Assembly (NCBI RefSeq): GCF_002205675.1
Contig: NZ_NISK01000003.1
Span: forward strand, 310,001-374,000
Direction of reading: 5' to 3'
From: Sphingopyxis bauzanensis
GTDB taxonomy: Bacteria; Pseudomonadota; Alphaproteobacteria; Sphingomonadales; Sphingomonadaceae
Length of the DNA: 64,000 bases
Shown here: positions 1 to 8,848 of the stretch, piece by piece
Layout of the letters: each line of letters begins with the position of its first letter
Position numbering within the stretch: the stretch's first letter is position 1
Made by a program: the position numbers and the translations under genes
The notes under the pieces: generated by a model
Told to the model about the DNA's origin: nothing
The model's database searches: none
What the model saw: the letters and a program-made list of their open reading frames with translations, nothing else

Positions 1-1
1 G

Positions 2-55
2 TTCATCCCGATGCTCGCAGTCGTTTCGGCGAGCGCCGCCGCGGTGCTGTTCTGA
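2..55 (+). CDS. nuoN: NADH-quinone oxidoreductase subunit N, C-terminal end (partial)
   Basis: Only the last 17 codons are in the window, ending at a TGA at 53-55. The visible tail is hydrophobic and Ala/Val-rich, ending AVLF, as expected for the last transmembrane helix of NuoN, a proton-pumping membrane subunit of complex I. The identification rests mainly on position: in sphingomonads nuoN is followed directly by birA, coaX and rnj, as here. Its stop overlaps the probable start of birA. The rest of the gene lies left of the window. Confidence 0.55.
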   Translation, partial: FIPMLAVVSASAAAVLF

Positions 56-780
56 TCCCGCCGATCGAGCGGGTAGCGCAGACAGGTTCGACCAACGCCG
101 ACCTGCTGGCGCGGCTGGCTGGCGGCGAGCAGGTCGGCGAGGGGCATTGGCTGATCGCCGATCGCCAGACCGCGGGGCGCGGACGGCTCGGCCGCGGCTG
201 GAACGACGGGCAGGGCAATTTCATGGGCTCGACCGTCGTTCATTTGACGATCGGCGATCCGTCAGCCGCGACGCTGGCGCTGGTTGCGGGGGTCGCGCTC
301 GCCAAGACGGTGGCCGCGCTGGCGCCGCACATCGACGCGCAGCTCAAATGGCCGAACGACCTGCTGGTGGGCGGCGCGAAATGTGCGGGCATATTGATGG
401 AGCGCACGGGCAATTCGGTGGTGATCGGGATCGGAGTGAACCTGATTGCGGCACCCGAACTGCCCGATCGGCCGACCGCGACGCTGGCATCCAAAGGGGC
501 TGTGCTCGACCGCGATCATTTCGCGGGGGCGCTGGGTATCGCGATGATCGACGCGCTGTGGACTTGGCGGCAAGAGGGGGTGGCGAGTATCGTCCGCACC
601 TGGCTGCCACTGGCACATCCCATCGGGACGCCGCTGCGCGTGTCCGAACAGGGTATCGACGGGACGTTTGACGGTCTGGCCGAGGACGGCGCGCTGCGCT
701 TGCGCGTCGCGGGCAGGGAGACCATGCTGGTGCATGCTGGCGATGTCGAACTGCGTCGCCCGGTCGAGGAAGAAAGATAG
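52..780 (+). CDS. birA: Biotin--[acetyl-CoA-carboxylase] ligase (BirA, single-domain)
   Basis: Attaches biotin to the carrier subunit of acetyl-CoA carboxylase via biotinyl-AMP. The frame shows the family signature near the N-terminus (GSTNADLL, then ADRQTAGRGRLGR, the biotinyl-5'-AMP binding loop) and the core LKWPNDLLVGGAKCAGILME. About 242 residues fit a ligase-only, cytoplasmic enzyme without the N-terminal DNA-binding domain of E. coli BirA, so it should not act as a repressor. The GSTN motif lies well upstream of the first ATG in frame (223), so translation must begin earlier. No ATG, GTG or TTG is in frame before GSTN; the CTG at 52 overlapping the nuoN stop (CTGA) is the best candidate. 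The coaX ATG follows the stop directly. Confidence 0.85.
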   Translation: MIPPIERVAQTGSTNADLLARLAGGEQVGEGHWLIADRQTAGRGRLGRGWNDGQGNFMGSTVVHLTIGDPSAATLALVAGVALAKTVAALAPHIDAQLKWPNDLLVGGAKCAGILMERTGNSVVIGIGVNLIAAPELPDRPTATLASKGAVLDRDHFAGALGIAMIDALWTWRQEGVASIVRTWLPLAHPIGTPLRVSEQGIDGTFDGLAEDGALRLRVAGRETMLVHAGDVELRRPVEEER

Positions 781-1566
781 ATGCTGCTCGCGATCGATGT
801 CGGCAACACCAATGCCAAATTTGCGCTGTTCGACGGCGCCGCGTTGCTTGCGCGCTGGCGCATTGCGACCGACGACCGCCGCACCGCCGACGAATATATG
901 GTGTGGCTCGATCAACTGCTGCGCATTGAAGGCTATGATCGCGCGCAGGTCGATGCCGTCATCATCTCGACCGTCGTCCCGCGCGCGCTTCACAATCTGC
1001 AACTGCTCGCGGTCAAATATTTCAGCGTCGATGCCTTCATCGCCGGGCGCGAGCCCGTGACATGGGGCATCGCGCTCAAGGTCGCCGAGCCGCGCTCGGT
1101 CGGCGCCGACCGTGCGGTCAATGCGATTGCGGCGCAGGCGGTCGAGCCCGGCAAGGACAAGCTGGTCATCAGCTTTGGGACCGCGACGACGCTCGATCAT
1201 ATCGGAGCCGACGGCGCCTATCTGGGCGGGATTATCGCGCCCGGGGTGAACCTGTCGCTCGAAGCGCTGGTCGCAGCCGCCGCCAAACTCCCACGCATCG
1301 CTATCGAAGCGCCCGCGACCGCTAGCGTCATCGGTCGCACCACCGAAAGCCAGATGCTGATCGGCGTCTATTGGGGCTATGTATCGATGATGGAAGGCCT
1401 GATAGGGCGAATGAAATCCGAAATCGGCAAGCCTCTCACCGTCATAGCGACGGGCGGGCTGGCAACATTGTTTCAGGAACAGGCGCACCTGTTCGACCGC
1501 ATCGAACCCGACCTCACGCTGAACGGGTTGATGCACCTCTATAACCAACGGAACCAGACAATATGA
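781..1566 (+). CDS. coaX: Type III pantothenate kinase
   Basis: Phosphorylates pantothenate in the first step of coenzyme A synthesis, in the cytoplasm. The N-terminus [19 protein letters not shown] is the ASKHA-fold phosphate-1 motif of the CoaX family, and [19 protein letters not shown] is the second signature with the catalytic region. The 261-residue length is normal. The ATG follows the birA stop without a gap, and its own stop overlaps the next ATG (ATGA at 1563-1566), so birA, coaX and rnj are probably translationally coupled. Type III kinases are typically not feedback-inhibited by CoA (family knowledge). Confidence 0.93.
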   Translation: MLLAIDVGNTNAKFALFDGAALLARWRIATDDRRTADEYMVWLDQLLRIEGYDRAQVDAVIISTVVPRALHNLQLLAVKYFSVDAFIAGREPVTWGIALKVAEPRSVGADRAVNAIAAQAVEPGKDKLVISFGTATTLDHIGADGAYLGGIIAPGVNLSLEALVAAAAKLPRIAIEAPATASVIGRTTESQMLIGVYWGYVSMMEGLIGRMKSEIGKPLTVIATGGLATLFQEQAHLFDRIEPDLTLNGLMHLYNQRNQTI

Positions 1567-3197
1567 CGACTCCCGGAAAGGAGCTGCTTTTCCTCGCGCT
1601 CGGCGGATCGGGCGAGATTGGCATGAATGCCAATCTCTACGGCTGCGACGGCAAATGGATTATGCTCGACCTCGGCGTGACCTTCGGCACCCATGATTAT
1701 CCCGGCATCGACATCATCATGCCCGACCTCGAATTTATCGAGGATCGCAAGAAGGATCTGCTCGGTATCATCCTGACCCACGGGCATGAGGATCATATTG
1801 GGGCTCTGCCTTATCTCGCCGCCGACCTTGGCGTACCGCTCTACGCCAATCGCTTTACCGCGGGGCTGATCGCCAACAAGCTGGCGGAAGAGGGGCTGGA
1901 GAAAGAGGTCAAGATCAAGACCGTCGACATCGACGCGCATTTCCAGCTTGGCCCGTTCGGCATCCGCCTGATGCCGCTCGCGCACTCGATCCTCGAGATG
2001 AGCGCGGCGGTGATCGACACGCCTTATGGCCGCGTGTTCCACACCGGCGACTGGAAACTCGACGCCGATCCGGTGCTGGGTACCCCGTCGAGCGCCGCGG
2101 CGCTGACCGCGATTGGCGACGAGGGCGTCGATTTCCTTGTCGGCGATTCGACCAATGCGTTCAATCCAGAGGCGTCGGGCAGCGAGGGCGATCTGTACGA
2201 CGGGCTGCTCACCGCGGTCGGCAACGCCAAGGGGCGCGTCATCGTCACCACCTTTGCCTCGAACGCCGCGCGGCTCAAGACGCTGGGCCGCGTCGCTACG
2301 ACGACCGGGCGCACGCTGTGCGTCGCCGGTCGCTCGCTCGACCGCATTTTGGGTGTCGCGCGCTCGGTCGGTTATCTGAAAGACTTTCCGCCGACGGTGG
2401 ATTTCGACGAAGCGATGCGCCTGCCGCGCGACAAGGTGATGGTGATCGCCACCGGCGGGCAAGGCGAACCGCGCGCGGCGCTGGCGCGCATGGCGGCGGA
2501 CAGCCACCAGATCAAGCTCGCGCCGGGTGACACGGTCGTCTTTTCGTCGAAGCAGATTCCGGGCAACGAGGTCGCGATCGGGCGGATCATGAACCAGCTT
2601 GCTGCCAAGGACATTCTGACCGTCACCGAAAAGCAGGCGCATATTCATGTCAGCGGCCACCCGGGGCAGCCGGAACTTGCGGCGCTCTATGGTTGGCTGC
2701 GTCCAAAGCTGGTGGTGCCCGTGCATGGTGAGATTCGCCATATGCACGAACAGGCGCGCTTTGCGTTGGAGAAGGGCGTTCCCGACGCGCTGATTCAGGA
2801 AAATGGCGATCTGGTGCGACTGGCGCCCGGCCCGGCCAAAATCCTGGAGCGCGTTCGCGCCGGACGCTTGATCCTCGATGGCGATGTCATCCTGCCCGCC
2901 GACGGCGAAACGATCAACGAACGCCGCAAGCTGGCGCTGCACGGGCATATCACCGTCGCGGTCGTTTTTACCGGCAAGCGCTTCACCGAGGTCGCGATCA
3001 GCTATCGCGGTGTCCCGGTCGAGGATGAGCGTGAAGCCTTTATCGACGAAATGCGCGAAGCGGCGGAGAAAGCGGCGCTGGCGCCCGCCAAGGAGCAGGA
3101 AAAAATGCGTGAGGCGATCCGGTTGAGCGTGCGCCGCGTCGCGACCGACTGGACCGGAAAAAAGCCGGTCGTCGATGTCATGCTCGTGCAGCTCTGA
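1563..3197 (+). CDS. rnj: Ribonuclease J
   Basis: A metallo-beta-lactamase/beta-CASP ribonuclease of 544 residues with 5'-3' exonuclease and endonuclease activity in mRNA decay and RNA maturation. The zinc motif [13 protein letters not shown] (HxHxDH) is near residue 75, a further metal-binding histidine and aspartate occur around [13 protein letters not shown] sequence (FHTGDWKLD), and the beta-CASP part carries [13 protein letters not shown] and the late [11 protein letters not shown] motif. The start is fixed by the ATGA overlap with coaX. Alphaproteobacteria carry RNase J together with RNase E, so it likely assists rather than replaces it (inference). Confidence 0.93.
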   Translation: MTTPGKELLFLALGGSGEIGMNANLYGCDGKWIMLDLGVTFGTHDYPGIDIIMPDLEFIEDRKKDLLGIILTHGHEDHIGALPYLAADLGVPLYANRFTAGLIANKLAEEGLEKEVKIKTVDIDAHFQLGPFGIRLMPLAHSILEMSAAVIDTPYGRVFHTGDWKLDADPVLGTPSSAAALTAIGDEGVDFLVGDSTNAFNPEASGSEGDLYDGLLTAVGNAKGRVIVTTFASNAARLKTLGRVATTTGRTLCVAGRSLDRILGVARSVGYLKDFPPTVDFDEAMRLPRDKVMVIATGGQGEPRAALARMAADSHQIKLAPGDTVVFSSKQIPGNEVAIGRIMNQLAAKDILTVTEKQAHIHVSGHPGQPELAALYGWLRPKLVVPVHGEIRHMHEQARFALEKGVPDALIQENGDLVRLAPGPAKILERVRAGRLILDGDVILPADGETINERRKLALHGHITVAVVFTGKRFTEVAISYRGVPVEDEREAFIDEMREAAEKAALAPAKEQEKMREAIRLSVRRVATDWTGKKPVVDVMLVQL

Positions 3198-3211
3198 ACG
3201 GATTGACGACG

Positions 3212-3472
3212 ATGAAATGGACTTCGGCCCTCGCAATCTATTCGCTGTTCCTGGCGCTCAGCGCCTTTTTTGTGTTGCCCTTCCATGGTCGCAAGGCAAG
3301 CGACGGCGATGCTCCGCTGGTCATAGGACAGGACCGCGGCGCGCCCGCGGTGTTTCGACCTGCGCGCATCCTACTTCAGATGGCTATCGTCGCAACGGTC
3401 GGCTTCGTCATCTACTACGTCGCTTATGTGAACGGCTGGGTTAATCCCAACGTGCTGAGCGGGCGCGCCTGA
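3212..3472 (+). CDS. DUF1467 family small inner-membrane protein
   Basis: An 86-residue protein with two predicted membrane helices: one at the N-terminus (SALAIYSLFLALSAFFVLPF) and one near residues 55-75 (MAIVATVGFVIYYVAYV), joined by a short charged loop. This matches the alphaproteobacterial DUF1467 family in length and layout. The ATG at 3212 gives the usual MKWTSALAIY start; a TTG three codons upstream is possible. It follows rnj by 14 bp, so it is probably the last gene of the birA-coaX-rnj transcript. The function of the family is unknown. Confidence 0.8.
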   Translation: MKWTSALAIYSLFLALSAFFVLPFHGRKASDGDAPLVIGQDRGAPAVFRPARILLQMAIVATVGFVIYYVAYVNGWVNPNVLSGRA

Positions 3473-3557
3473 CCAATACTGGTCCGATATCATCTGTGTT
3501 GGGCTGGAGAGCGGACAACTGCTTGATCTGCGGTAACCGCCTTCCCATAGTTCCAAC

Positions 3558-3863
3558 ATGGTTTGGGACCTCGGCAAAGCGAGGCAAAAGAAAGAGGAAT
3601 TCGAGTCTGCACGGCTTGCTGACTTCGAGTTTCGTCAGCGGGTTCGCGCCACGCGACTTCTCGCTCGGACACTTGGAGTAGGCGAATCGTCTTTAGTTAA
3701 AGAGATCGCCGCCAGAGACTAGGAAGGGGTTCTAGTCCTCGTTGCCGTGGAGACCTTGCGATCCAAAGACAAGATTGCGGCGGAATTTGCCCGTTGTCTG
3801 GTTGAAGCCAGAGCGCAATTAATCGCCGAACGGGGTGATCCGACACCACATCGCCTGGGATAA
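3558..3863 (+). pseudogene. Small cytoplasmic protein gene interrupted by an in-frame TAG
   Basis: The frame from ATG 3558 encodes 54 residues that look like real protein (MVWDLGKARQKKEEFESARL, rich in Lys/Arg/Glu and helical), then meets TAG at 3720-3722. The same frame continues for 46 residues of similar character (ending AQLIAERGDPTPHRLG) to a TAA at 3861-3863. Codon use on both sides is coherent, which suggests one roughly 101-residue protein split by a nonsense change. No clear ribosome site precedes the ATG. The function is not recognised. The rest of the 3473-3915 gap shows nothing else I can support. Confidence 0.45.
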
Positions 3864-3915
3864 TGTTCGCCGGACGGTCACAGACGCCACGCCCGACTAA
3901 CTCCGTCGAGGCTGT

Positions 3916-6288
3916 TTAGCCCCGCAATCGATCAATCGCCTGCGCCAGCGCCACATACAGCTTGCCGATGTCCGACGACAGCAAGGTCACGCTGATCGCC
4001 GAGCCGTCGCGCGCGCCGATCAACAGACGCAGCATCGCTTCGAAATCATGGATGAACTGGTTCACCGACGCGTGGAAACCATCGTCATTTTGGTAGAGGC
4101 GCAGGATTTCCTTGGCCTCGCCATTCTCGATCAACTTGACTGCGCGGCGCGCGAACACGCCGCGGTCGCCCTTTAGATAGGCGTCCCAGGCAGTGTCGCT
4201 GACTTCGGTCGACAGGATTTTGGTGACGTCGATCGCGGTCGATTTCAGCGCCTCGGTCAGCAGCCCGACCTGCTTGGCGAGCGAATCGCGGTCGGATGCG
4301 GCAATTGCCTGTTCGGCTTCGGCGACGCGTTGTTCGACGCTCGCGCTGGTATCCATGATCGTGATCAGCTGGCGCATCAGGCGGTCGGCGGCGCCGTTGG
4401 CCGCCGCGACCGCGCGTGCCGAGGCCTCTTCGATCGCGGTCAGTTGCGCCATGATCTCAGTCTTGAACGCGGCGTCGATCGCTTCGGTCGCGGTCGCCTG
4501 CATCGCTTCGCGTGCGCCCGACACCAGATTTTCGAGCGTGAGCCGCGCTTCGTCAGCGGCCGAATCGGCGGTGGCGCGCACTTCGCCGAGTGTCGCGATC
4601 ATCCGTGCGCCGCCCTGTTCGGCAAATTCGTCGGCGCCATCACGCAGCTTCGCCAGCGCGGCCTCGGCGTCGGCGAGCGATCCATTGATGCGGTCGACGA
4701 GCGCCTGTTGGCTAGTCGCGTGCCCCGCCATCTGTTCTTCGTTCGATTTGAGCGTCGCCTGCACCGCGTTGACGTGCGACATCGTCGATTGCGCGACGAG
4801 TTCGGACGCTTCCAGCATCGGGCGCAGCTGCGACAACGCGGTTTGGGTCGCCTTGCCGTGCGATGTCATCCGATCGAGCGCGTGGGGCAGCGTCTCGTCG
4901 AGTTCGCGCGTGACCGCGTCGAGCGCGAGGAGCAGCGATTCGGCGTGGGTGATCAGCTGGTGCGCCGAGGCATTGCCGCTCTGCACTTCCTGCATGAAAG
5001 TGCTGAGCTGCGTTTTTGTGTCGTCGATCGAACGGCCAATGACGCCGGTGCTGGCGCTGACGCTGACGTCGAGCACCTCCAGCTGCTGTGCGACGTCGGC
5101 GACATGCGCCTTGATCCGCGTTGCCAGCGCGTCGCTGGCGTCGGCGTGCGCGGCCAACTGCGCGCCCATCGCATCGCCAGCATCGCGTGCGGCGGTCAGC
5201 TTGGCGTCCATCTGCGCGGCGGCCGTATCGACACCCTCGCGGAACAGGCGCCAGCTTTCGTCCATCTGCGCGGTCACGGAGGCGACGGTCGATGTCATAT
5301 CGTCGCGCGCGCTGGCGCTGGCGATGGTGATCCGGGCTAGCGCCGCATCGTGCGCGCTGCTGACCTGCGTTGAGGCCGCGAGCAGACCGGTTTCGGTCTC
5401 CTTACTCTGTTCCTGCAGCGCAACAATTGCCTCAAGAATGCTGGCGGTGGCCGTCTCGCCAGTTTGCGCGGTCGTGGCGGCTGCCTCGCCGAGCTCGGCA
5501 AGTTTGGCCTCCAGGCTGGCGCCCTGTTGGTGCGCGACGAGGCCGGCTTCGCGGAAATTCACCGCAAGCCGCTGCGCGACATCGTCGATCCGCGGCAGGC
5601 CGGCGAGCAGCCCGTCCATCCGCTGCAACGCAACATCGCCCGAGCGTGCCAGCTGGTCGTGCGCGTTGGCGATCACCGATGCGTTGCTGGCCAGCTTATC
5701 GCTACTTTCATTAAGCCGCATCACGGTATCGAGCCCGAGCTTCTGCACGATTTTGGCCTGCTCGCCGAGCTGTTTTTGCGCGTCAGCCAGATGCAGGCCG
5801 AGCGAATGCATCGATTGGTTGAGCGCCAGATTCTCTTCGCGCAGCGCCGTGGCGACGCGGGCGAAGCGGGCCTGCTCCGAACGACCCGAACGCAGCAGTA
5901 CCATCCACAACACCGCGAGCAGGGTCAGCGGCATCGCGATCGTTGCGATCAGCGTCGGCGCGTCCGCAAGCGCGGGACTCCGCGCGAAGCTGTCCGTTGC
6001 AACGGCAAGTGTGAAGGCGGTCCAACCGATAGCCAGCAGAATAAGCAGGGCGGGAGCAACGCGATCGCGCCACGCCGAAGCCGGTTGCCCTTCGGCATCT
6101 GAATAGTCGCCGACATCTTCAGCTGTGTTCAGCGGCGACGTGTCGAGCCATTCGCGTTCGATCGAGGCAGCCGCTTCGGGCGCAGCCATCGTCTCAGGCG
6201 GCGCGGCGTCGGCCTGCGCGGCGCTGTCGGCTTCCTGGATTTTGGCAGAATCCCGCCACAATCCAACGATTTTCTTGTCCCCCATCAT
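3916..6288 (-). CDS. Large coiled-coil membrane protein, unknown function
   Basis: 790 residues. An acidic, Ala-rich N-terminal tail of about 75 residues is followed by two membrane helices (roughly 76-96 and 108-131), then about 600 residues of Ala/Glu/Gln/Leu-rich helix with no Gly/Pro breaks, predicted as long coiled coil resembling the signalling helix of chemoreceptors but without the conserved receptor tip. The last 100 residues (NDDGFHASVNQFIHDFEAM) look like a compact helical domain. Related proteins occur in sphingomonads without assigned function. Its place alone on the minus strand and divergent from the Hpt-like gene suggests a signalling or structural role at the inner membrane, but this is a guess. 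Confidence 0.7.
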   Translation of the reverse strand: MMGDKKIVGLWRDSAKIQEADSAAQADAAPPETMAAPEAAASIEREWLDTSPLNTAEDVGDYSDAEGQPASAWRDRVAPALLILLAIGWTAFTLAVATDSFARSPALADAPTLIATIAMPLTLLAVLWMVLLRSGRSEQARFARVATALREENLALNQSMHSLGLHLADAQKQLGEQAKIVQKLGLDTVMRLNESSDKLASNASVIANAHDQLARSGDVALQRMDGLLAGLPRIDDVAQRLAVNFREAGLVAHQQGASLEAKLAELGEAAATTAQTGETATASILEAIVALQEQSKETETGLLAASTQVSSAHDAALARITIASASARDDMTSTVASVTAQMDESWRLFREGVDTAAAQMDAKLTAARDAGDAMGAQLAAHADASDALATRIKAHVADVAQQLEVLDVSVSASTGVIGRSIDDTKTQLSTFMQEVQSGNASAHQLITHAESLLLALDAVTRELDETLPHALDRMTSHGKATQTALSQLRPMLEASELVAQSTMSHVNAVQATLKSNEEQMAGHATSQQALVDRINGSLADAEAALAKLRDGADEFAEQGGARMIATLGEVRATADSAADEARLTLENLVSGAREAMQATATEAIDAAFKTEIMAQLTAIEEASARAVAAANGAADRLMRQLITIMDTSASVEQRVAEAEQAIAASDRDSLAKQVGLLTEALKSTAIDVTKILSTEVSDTAWDAYLKGDRGVFARRAVKLIENGEAKEILRLYQNDDGFHASVNQFIHDFEAMLRLLIGARDGSAISVTLLSSDIGKLYVALAQAIDRLRG

Positions 6289-6357
6289 CCGGACATCTTA
6301 GCATCAAATGGCCGTCTTGAAACGGAAACTTAACCACGGTCTGCCAAGCCTGTGGAA

Positions 6358-6654
6358 ATGTCGTTCGATAGTGGCCCTCTTGACCGTTACCTGAGCGCCG
6401 CGATCGGTGACGATCCGGCGATCGCGATGGACCTGCGCACGGCCTTTACCGGCAGCGCGCGCGACTTGGCCGACCTGATGCGCCGCGCCCGTTGTGACGC
6501 CAATTGGGAGGTTGCCGCACTGCGGCTCAAGGGGCTTTCGGCGACCTTTGGCATCATTTCGCTGATCGAACTTGCCGAGCAGGCCATGGCGGGTGCGCCG
6601 GGCGATCCGCTGGTGCTGCGCCAGATCAACGCGGCGATCGACGACCTCGCCTGA
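6358..6654 (+). CDS. Hpt-domain-like protein lacking the phospho-histidine
   Basis: 98 residues forming a predicted four-helix histidine phosphotransfer fold. The signature region reads AALRLKGLSATFG where active Hpt domains have HxLKG; the histidine position holds Leu. The LKG and the following helix are kept. It therefore probably cannot carry a phosphoryl group and may instead bind a receiver or kinase. The ATG at 6358 is preferred; a GTG two codons upstream is also in frame. It is divergent from the coiled-coil gene and stands alone. About 190 bp without a gene follow. Confidence 0.65.
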   Translation: MSFDSGPLDRYLSAAIGDDPAIAMDLRTAFTGSARDLADLMRRARCDANWEVAALRLKGLSATFGIISLIELAEQAMAGAPGDPLVLRQINAAIDDLA

Positions 6655-6841
6655 GCCGCGCGGCAACTGCAAGGGAGCGGGTTCAATCCCCGTTCAGGCG
6701 CTTTCATCCAATAAATATCGCAACGGGCCGTCTTGCCTTGGCAACGCGACGGGTTTAGCCGCGTTATGAACGCGCGCCGGAACCCTGTTTGCGTTGCCAG
6801 TTTTCTTTGGGTTAGCCGGCCGATTCTGAGGAGAGATTTCG

Positions 6842-8140
6842 ATGTTCACCCGTTTCCGCTCGATGCCCGCGACGGCCATGGCCGCTGTGCTGGGCTGCGC
6901 GCTGATGACGACCGCCACCCCGGCCGCCGCGCAGAAGAAAGAAAAGCCGAAGAAGGAAGAAGCAGCCAAGGGCAAGGGTCTGACCGCGAGCAAGGGGTTC
7001 GCGCCGACGCTGAAAAAAATGACCGATGCCACGACCGCGAAAGACGTTGCGACCTTGCAGGCGGCACTGAGCGAGGGCCAGTCGAGTGCGGCGACCCCTG
7101 ACGATAAGTATCTGGTCGGCTTCTATCAGTTGCAGCTGGGTATTCTGAACAAGGATCAGGCGCTGCAGGGGCAGGGGCTCGATGTGATGATCGAGTCAGG
7201 TCTGACCCCGGCCGAGAATATCGGTGTCTATAACTTCTACTCGGGCAACTTCGCCTATGGCGCGAAAAATTACCAGAAGGCGGTCCAGCGGCTCGAGGCC
7301 GCAAAGGCTGCAGGCTCAACCGAGGCCGCGCTCGCGCCGATGCTGATGGACAGCTATCTGAATGCGGGGCAGGTCGACAAGGGCTGGGAGATCGCCCAGG
7401 CCGGGATTGCCGCTGCTCGCGCTGCGGGTACCAAGCCGTCGGAAGAATTGTTCGTCCGTCCTGCGCAGGCTTTCCAAAAAGCCAACCGAACCAACGAGAT
7501 GCTTGATGTGTTGACCATGCGCGTGCAGGATTATCCGACCCCGGCGACATGGCGCAACACGCTGTACATTCTGCTGCAGCAGTCGGGCGGCGACAAGGAA
7601 CTGAACCTTGATATCCTGCGCCTGATGCGCGCCACCAATTCGATGACGCAGCGTCCCGAATATCTGGAATATGCTGGCTTGGCGACCGAAGCTGGCTATC
7701 CCAGCGAAGTCGTGGCGCTGATCAAGCATGGCCAGAACAGCGGCGCGATTCCCAAGACCGATACGCATTTTGGCAGCATCCTGGAATCGCAGACGCCGCG
7801 CGCGGCGAGCGATGCGGCGGCGGTCGCCGCAGATGCCTCCAAGCCCGCCACGCTAAGCAATCCCAAGGCGGCGCGTGCTACTGCCGATGCGCTGGTCGGC
7901 GCCGGTAACGCGGCCAAGGCAATCCCGCTTTATGAGGCAGCGCTGGCGGCCAGCCCTACCGATCCGGTGATTCAATATCGTCTGGGCGTAGCGCAGGCGC
8001 TGGCGGGACAAACCGATGCCGCCGCCGCCAGCTTTGCCAAGGTTCAGGGTAACCGTCAGCGGTTGGCGCAGCTGTGGACGGTTCGCGCCAAGGCGGGCGC
8101 GACCCCTGCTTCAGCCCCGGCACCCGCTCCGGTCAGCTGA
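6842..8140 (+). CDS. Secreted tetratricopeptide-repeat protein
   Basis: 432 residues starting with a Sec signal peptide (MFTRFRSMPATAMAAVLGCA, cut near TPAAAQ), then a Lys/Glu-rich linker and helical repeats of TPR type; the best repeats are at about 120-160 (NFAYGAKNYQKAVQRLEAAK) and 345-395 (AIPLYEAALAASPTDPVIQY). The C-terminus is Ala/Pro-rich. The start has a strong GAGGAGA ribosome site 7 bp upstream. A strong terminator follows. TPR proteins scaffold protein-protein contacts; here in the periplasm. No specific partner can be named. Confidence 0.8.
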   Translation: MFTRFRSMPATAMAAVLGCALMTTATPAAAQKKEKPKKEEAAKGKGLTASKGFAPTLKKMTDATTAKDVATLQAALSEGQSSAATPDDKYLVGFYQLQLGILNKDQALQGQGLDVMIESGLTPAENIGVYNFYSGNFAYGAKNYQKAVQRLEAAKAAGSTEAALAPMLMDSYLNAGQVDKGWEIAQAGIAAARAAGTKPSEELFVRPAQAFQKANRTNEMLDVLTMRVQDYPTPATWRNTLYILLQQSGGDKELNLDILRLMRATNSMTQRPEYLEYAGLATEAGYPSEVVALIKHGQNSGAIPKTDTHFGSILESQTPRAASDAAAVAADASKPATLSNPKAARATADALVGAGNAAKAIPLYEAALAASPTDPVIQYRLGVAQALAGQTDAAAASFAKVQGNRQRLAQLWTVRAKAGATPASAPAPAPVS

Positions 8141-8163
8141 AGGCTGGGCCCTCCAAATCGTAC

Positions 8164-8201
8164 TAAATGGGCGCCCTTCGACTGAGAAGGGCGCCCATTT
8201 A
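8164..8201. terminator. Bidirectional rho-independent terminator
   Basis: A near-perfect inverted repeat: the arm TAAATGGGCGCCCTT is followed by a short loop and its complement. The A/T ends serve as a U-tract on either strand. It lies between the convergent TPR gene and the Lrp-family gene and can stop both transcripts. Confidence 0.85.
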
Positions 8202-8223
8202 ACTTGCCGCGGTTTGGCGGTGA

Positions 8224-8697
8224 TCAGATTTCGACCGGGATTCCCGCAAGCTGCTTGGCGGTGCGGATTGTCAACGATGTCTTGACGCTTGTCACATTCG
8301 GCGCTGACGTCAGATGCGCCGTCAGAAACGACTGGAAGCTCTGCAGGTCGCGCGCGACAACCTTAAGCAGGAAATCGATTTCTCCGTTCAGCATGTAGCA
8401 TTCACGCACTTCTGCCAGGCCGCCGACATAATCTTCGAACGCTTTCAAATCCGCCTCAGCCTGACTGCGCAGACTGACCATTGCAAAGACAGTAATGCCA
8501 TAGCCCAGCTTCGCGGCGTCGAGGTCGGCGTGATAGGATCGAATGACCCCCGATTCCTCCAGCGCGCGCACCCGGCGCAGGCACGGCGGTGCGGTGAGGC
8601 CGACCATTTGCGCCAGTTCGACATTCGTCATTCGGCCATTTTTTTGTAGCTCGCCCAATATCTGGAGGTCGATCTGATCGAATTTCTGACTCGCCAT
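8224..8697 (-). CDS. Lrp/AsnC family transcriptional regulator
   Basis: 157 residues. An N-terminal winged helix-turn-helix (FDQIDLQILGELQKNGRM, then TNVELAQMVGLTAPPCLRRV) is followed by a C-terminal RAM/ligand-sensing alpha-beta domain (EVRECYMLNGEIDFLLKVVA). Such proteins sense amino acids and control nearby or global genes. The start MASQKFDQ at 8697 gives the standard length; an upstream in-frame ATG at 8766 would add 23 atypical residues. It is divergent from the histidine kinase gene, and the 150-bp gap between them is the likely site of its own operator. The ligand cannot be told from sequence. Confidence 0.88.
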   Translation of the reverse strand: MASQKFDQIDLQILGELQKNGRMTNVELAQMVGLTAPPCLRRVRALEESGVIRSYHADLDAAKLGYGITVFAMVSLRSQAEADLKAFEDYVGGLAEVRECYMLNGEIDFLLKVVARDLQSFQSFLTAHLTSAPNVTSVKTSLTIRTAKQLAGIPVEI

Positions 8698-8848
8698 CGT
8701 TGAAACATCCGCTTTCCAAAACTGCGATGACCATAATATTATTTCAGCGGATTGCAATTGTCCCACAATGTGACGTGGCCGGTGAAGGCACTTTCATGAC
8801 CGAAAGATTCACGCTAGCCGGTAATCTTACGATAACCAACGATAGAAG

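Noticed and set aside
262..1548. Long minus-strand frame opposite birA and coaX
   Set aside because: Both sense genes have clear family motifs; the antisense product has none and is Arg/Gln/His-rich as expected for a GC-rich shadow.
1539..3236. 565-residue minus-strand frame opposite rnj
   Set aside because: Shadow of ribonuclease J; no motif.
4193..6106. 637-residue plus-strand frame opposite the coiled-coil gene
   Set aside because: Ser/Ala/Arg-rich and without domain character; it mirrors the codon bias of the minus-strand coiled-coil gene.
6655..6841. GGTTCAATCCCC near 6680, resembling a tRNA T loop
   Set aside because: No acceptor, D or anticodon arm around it.
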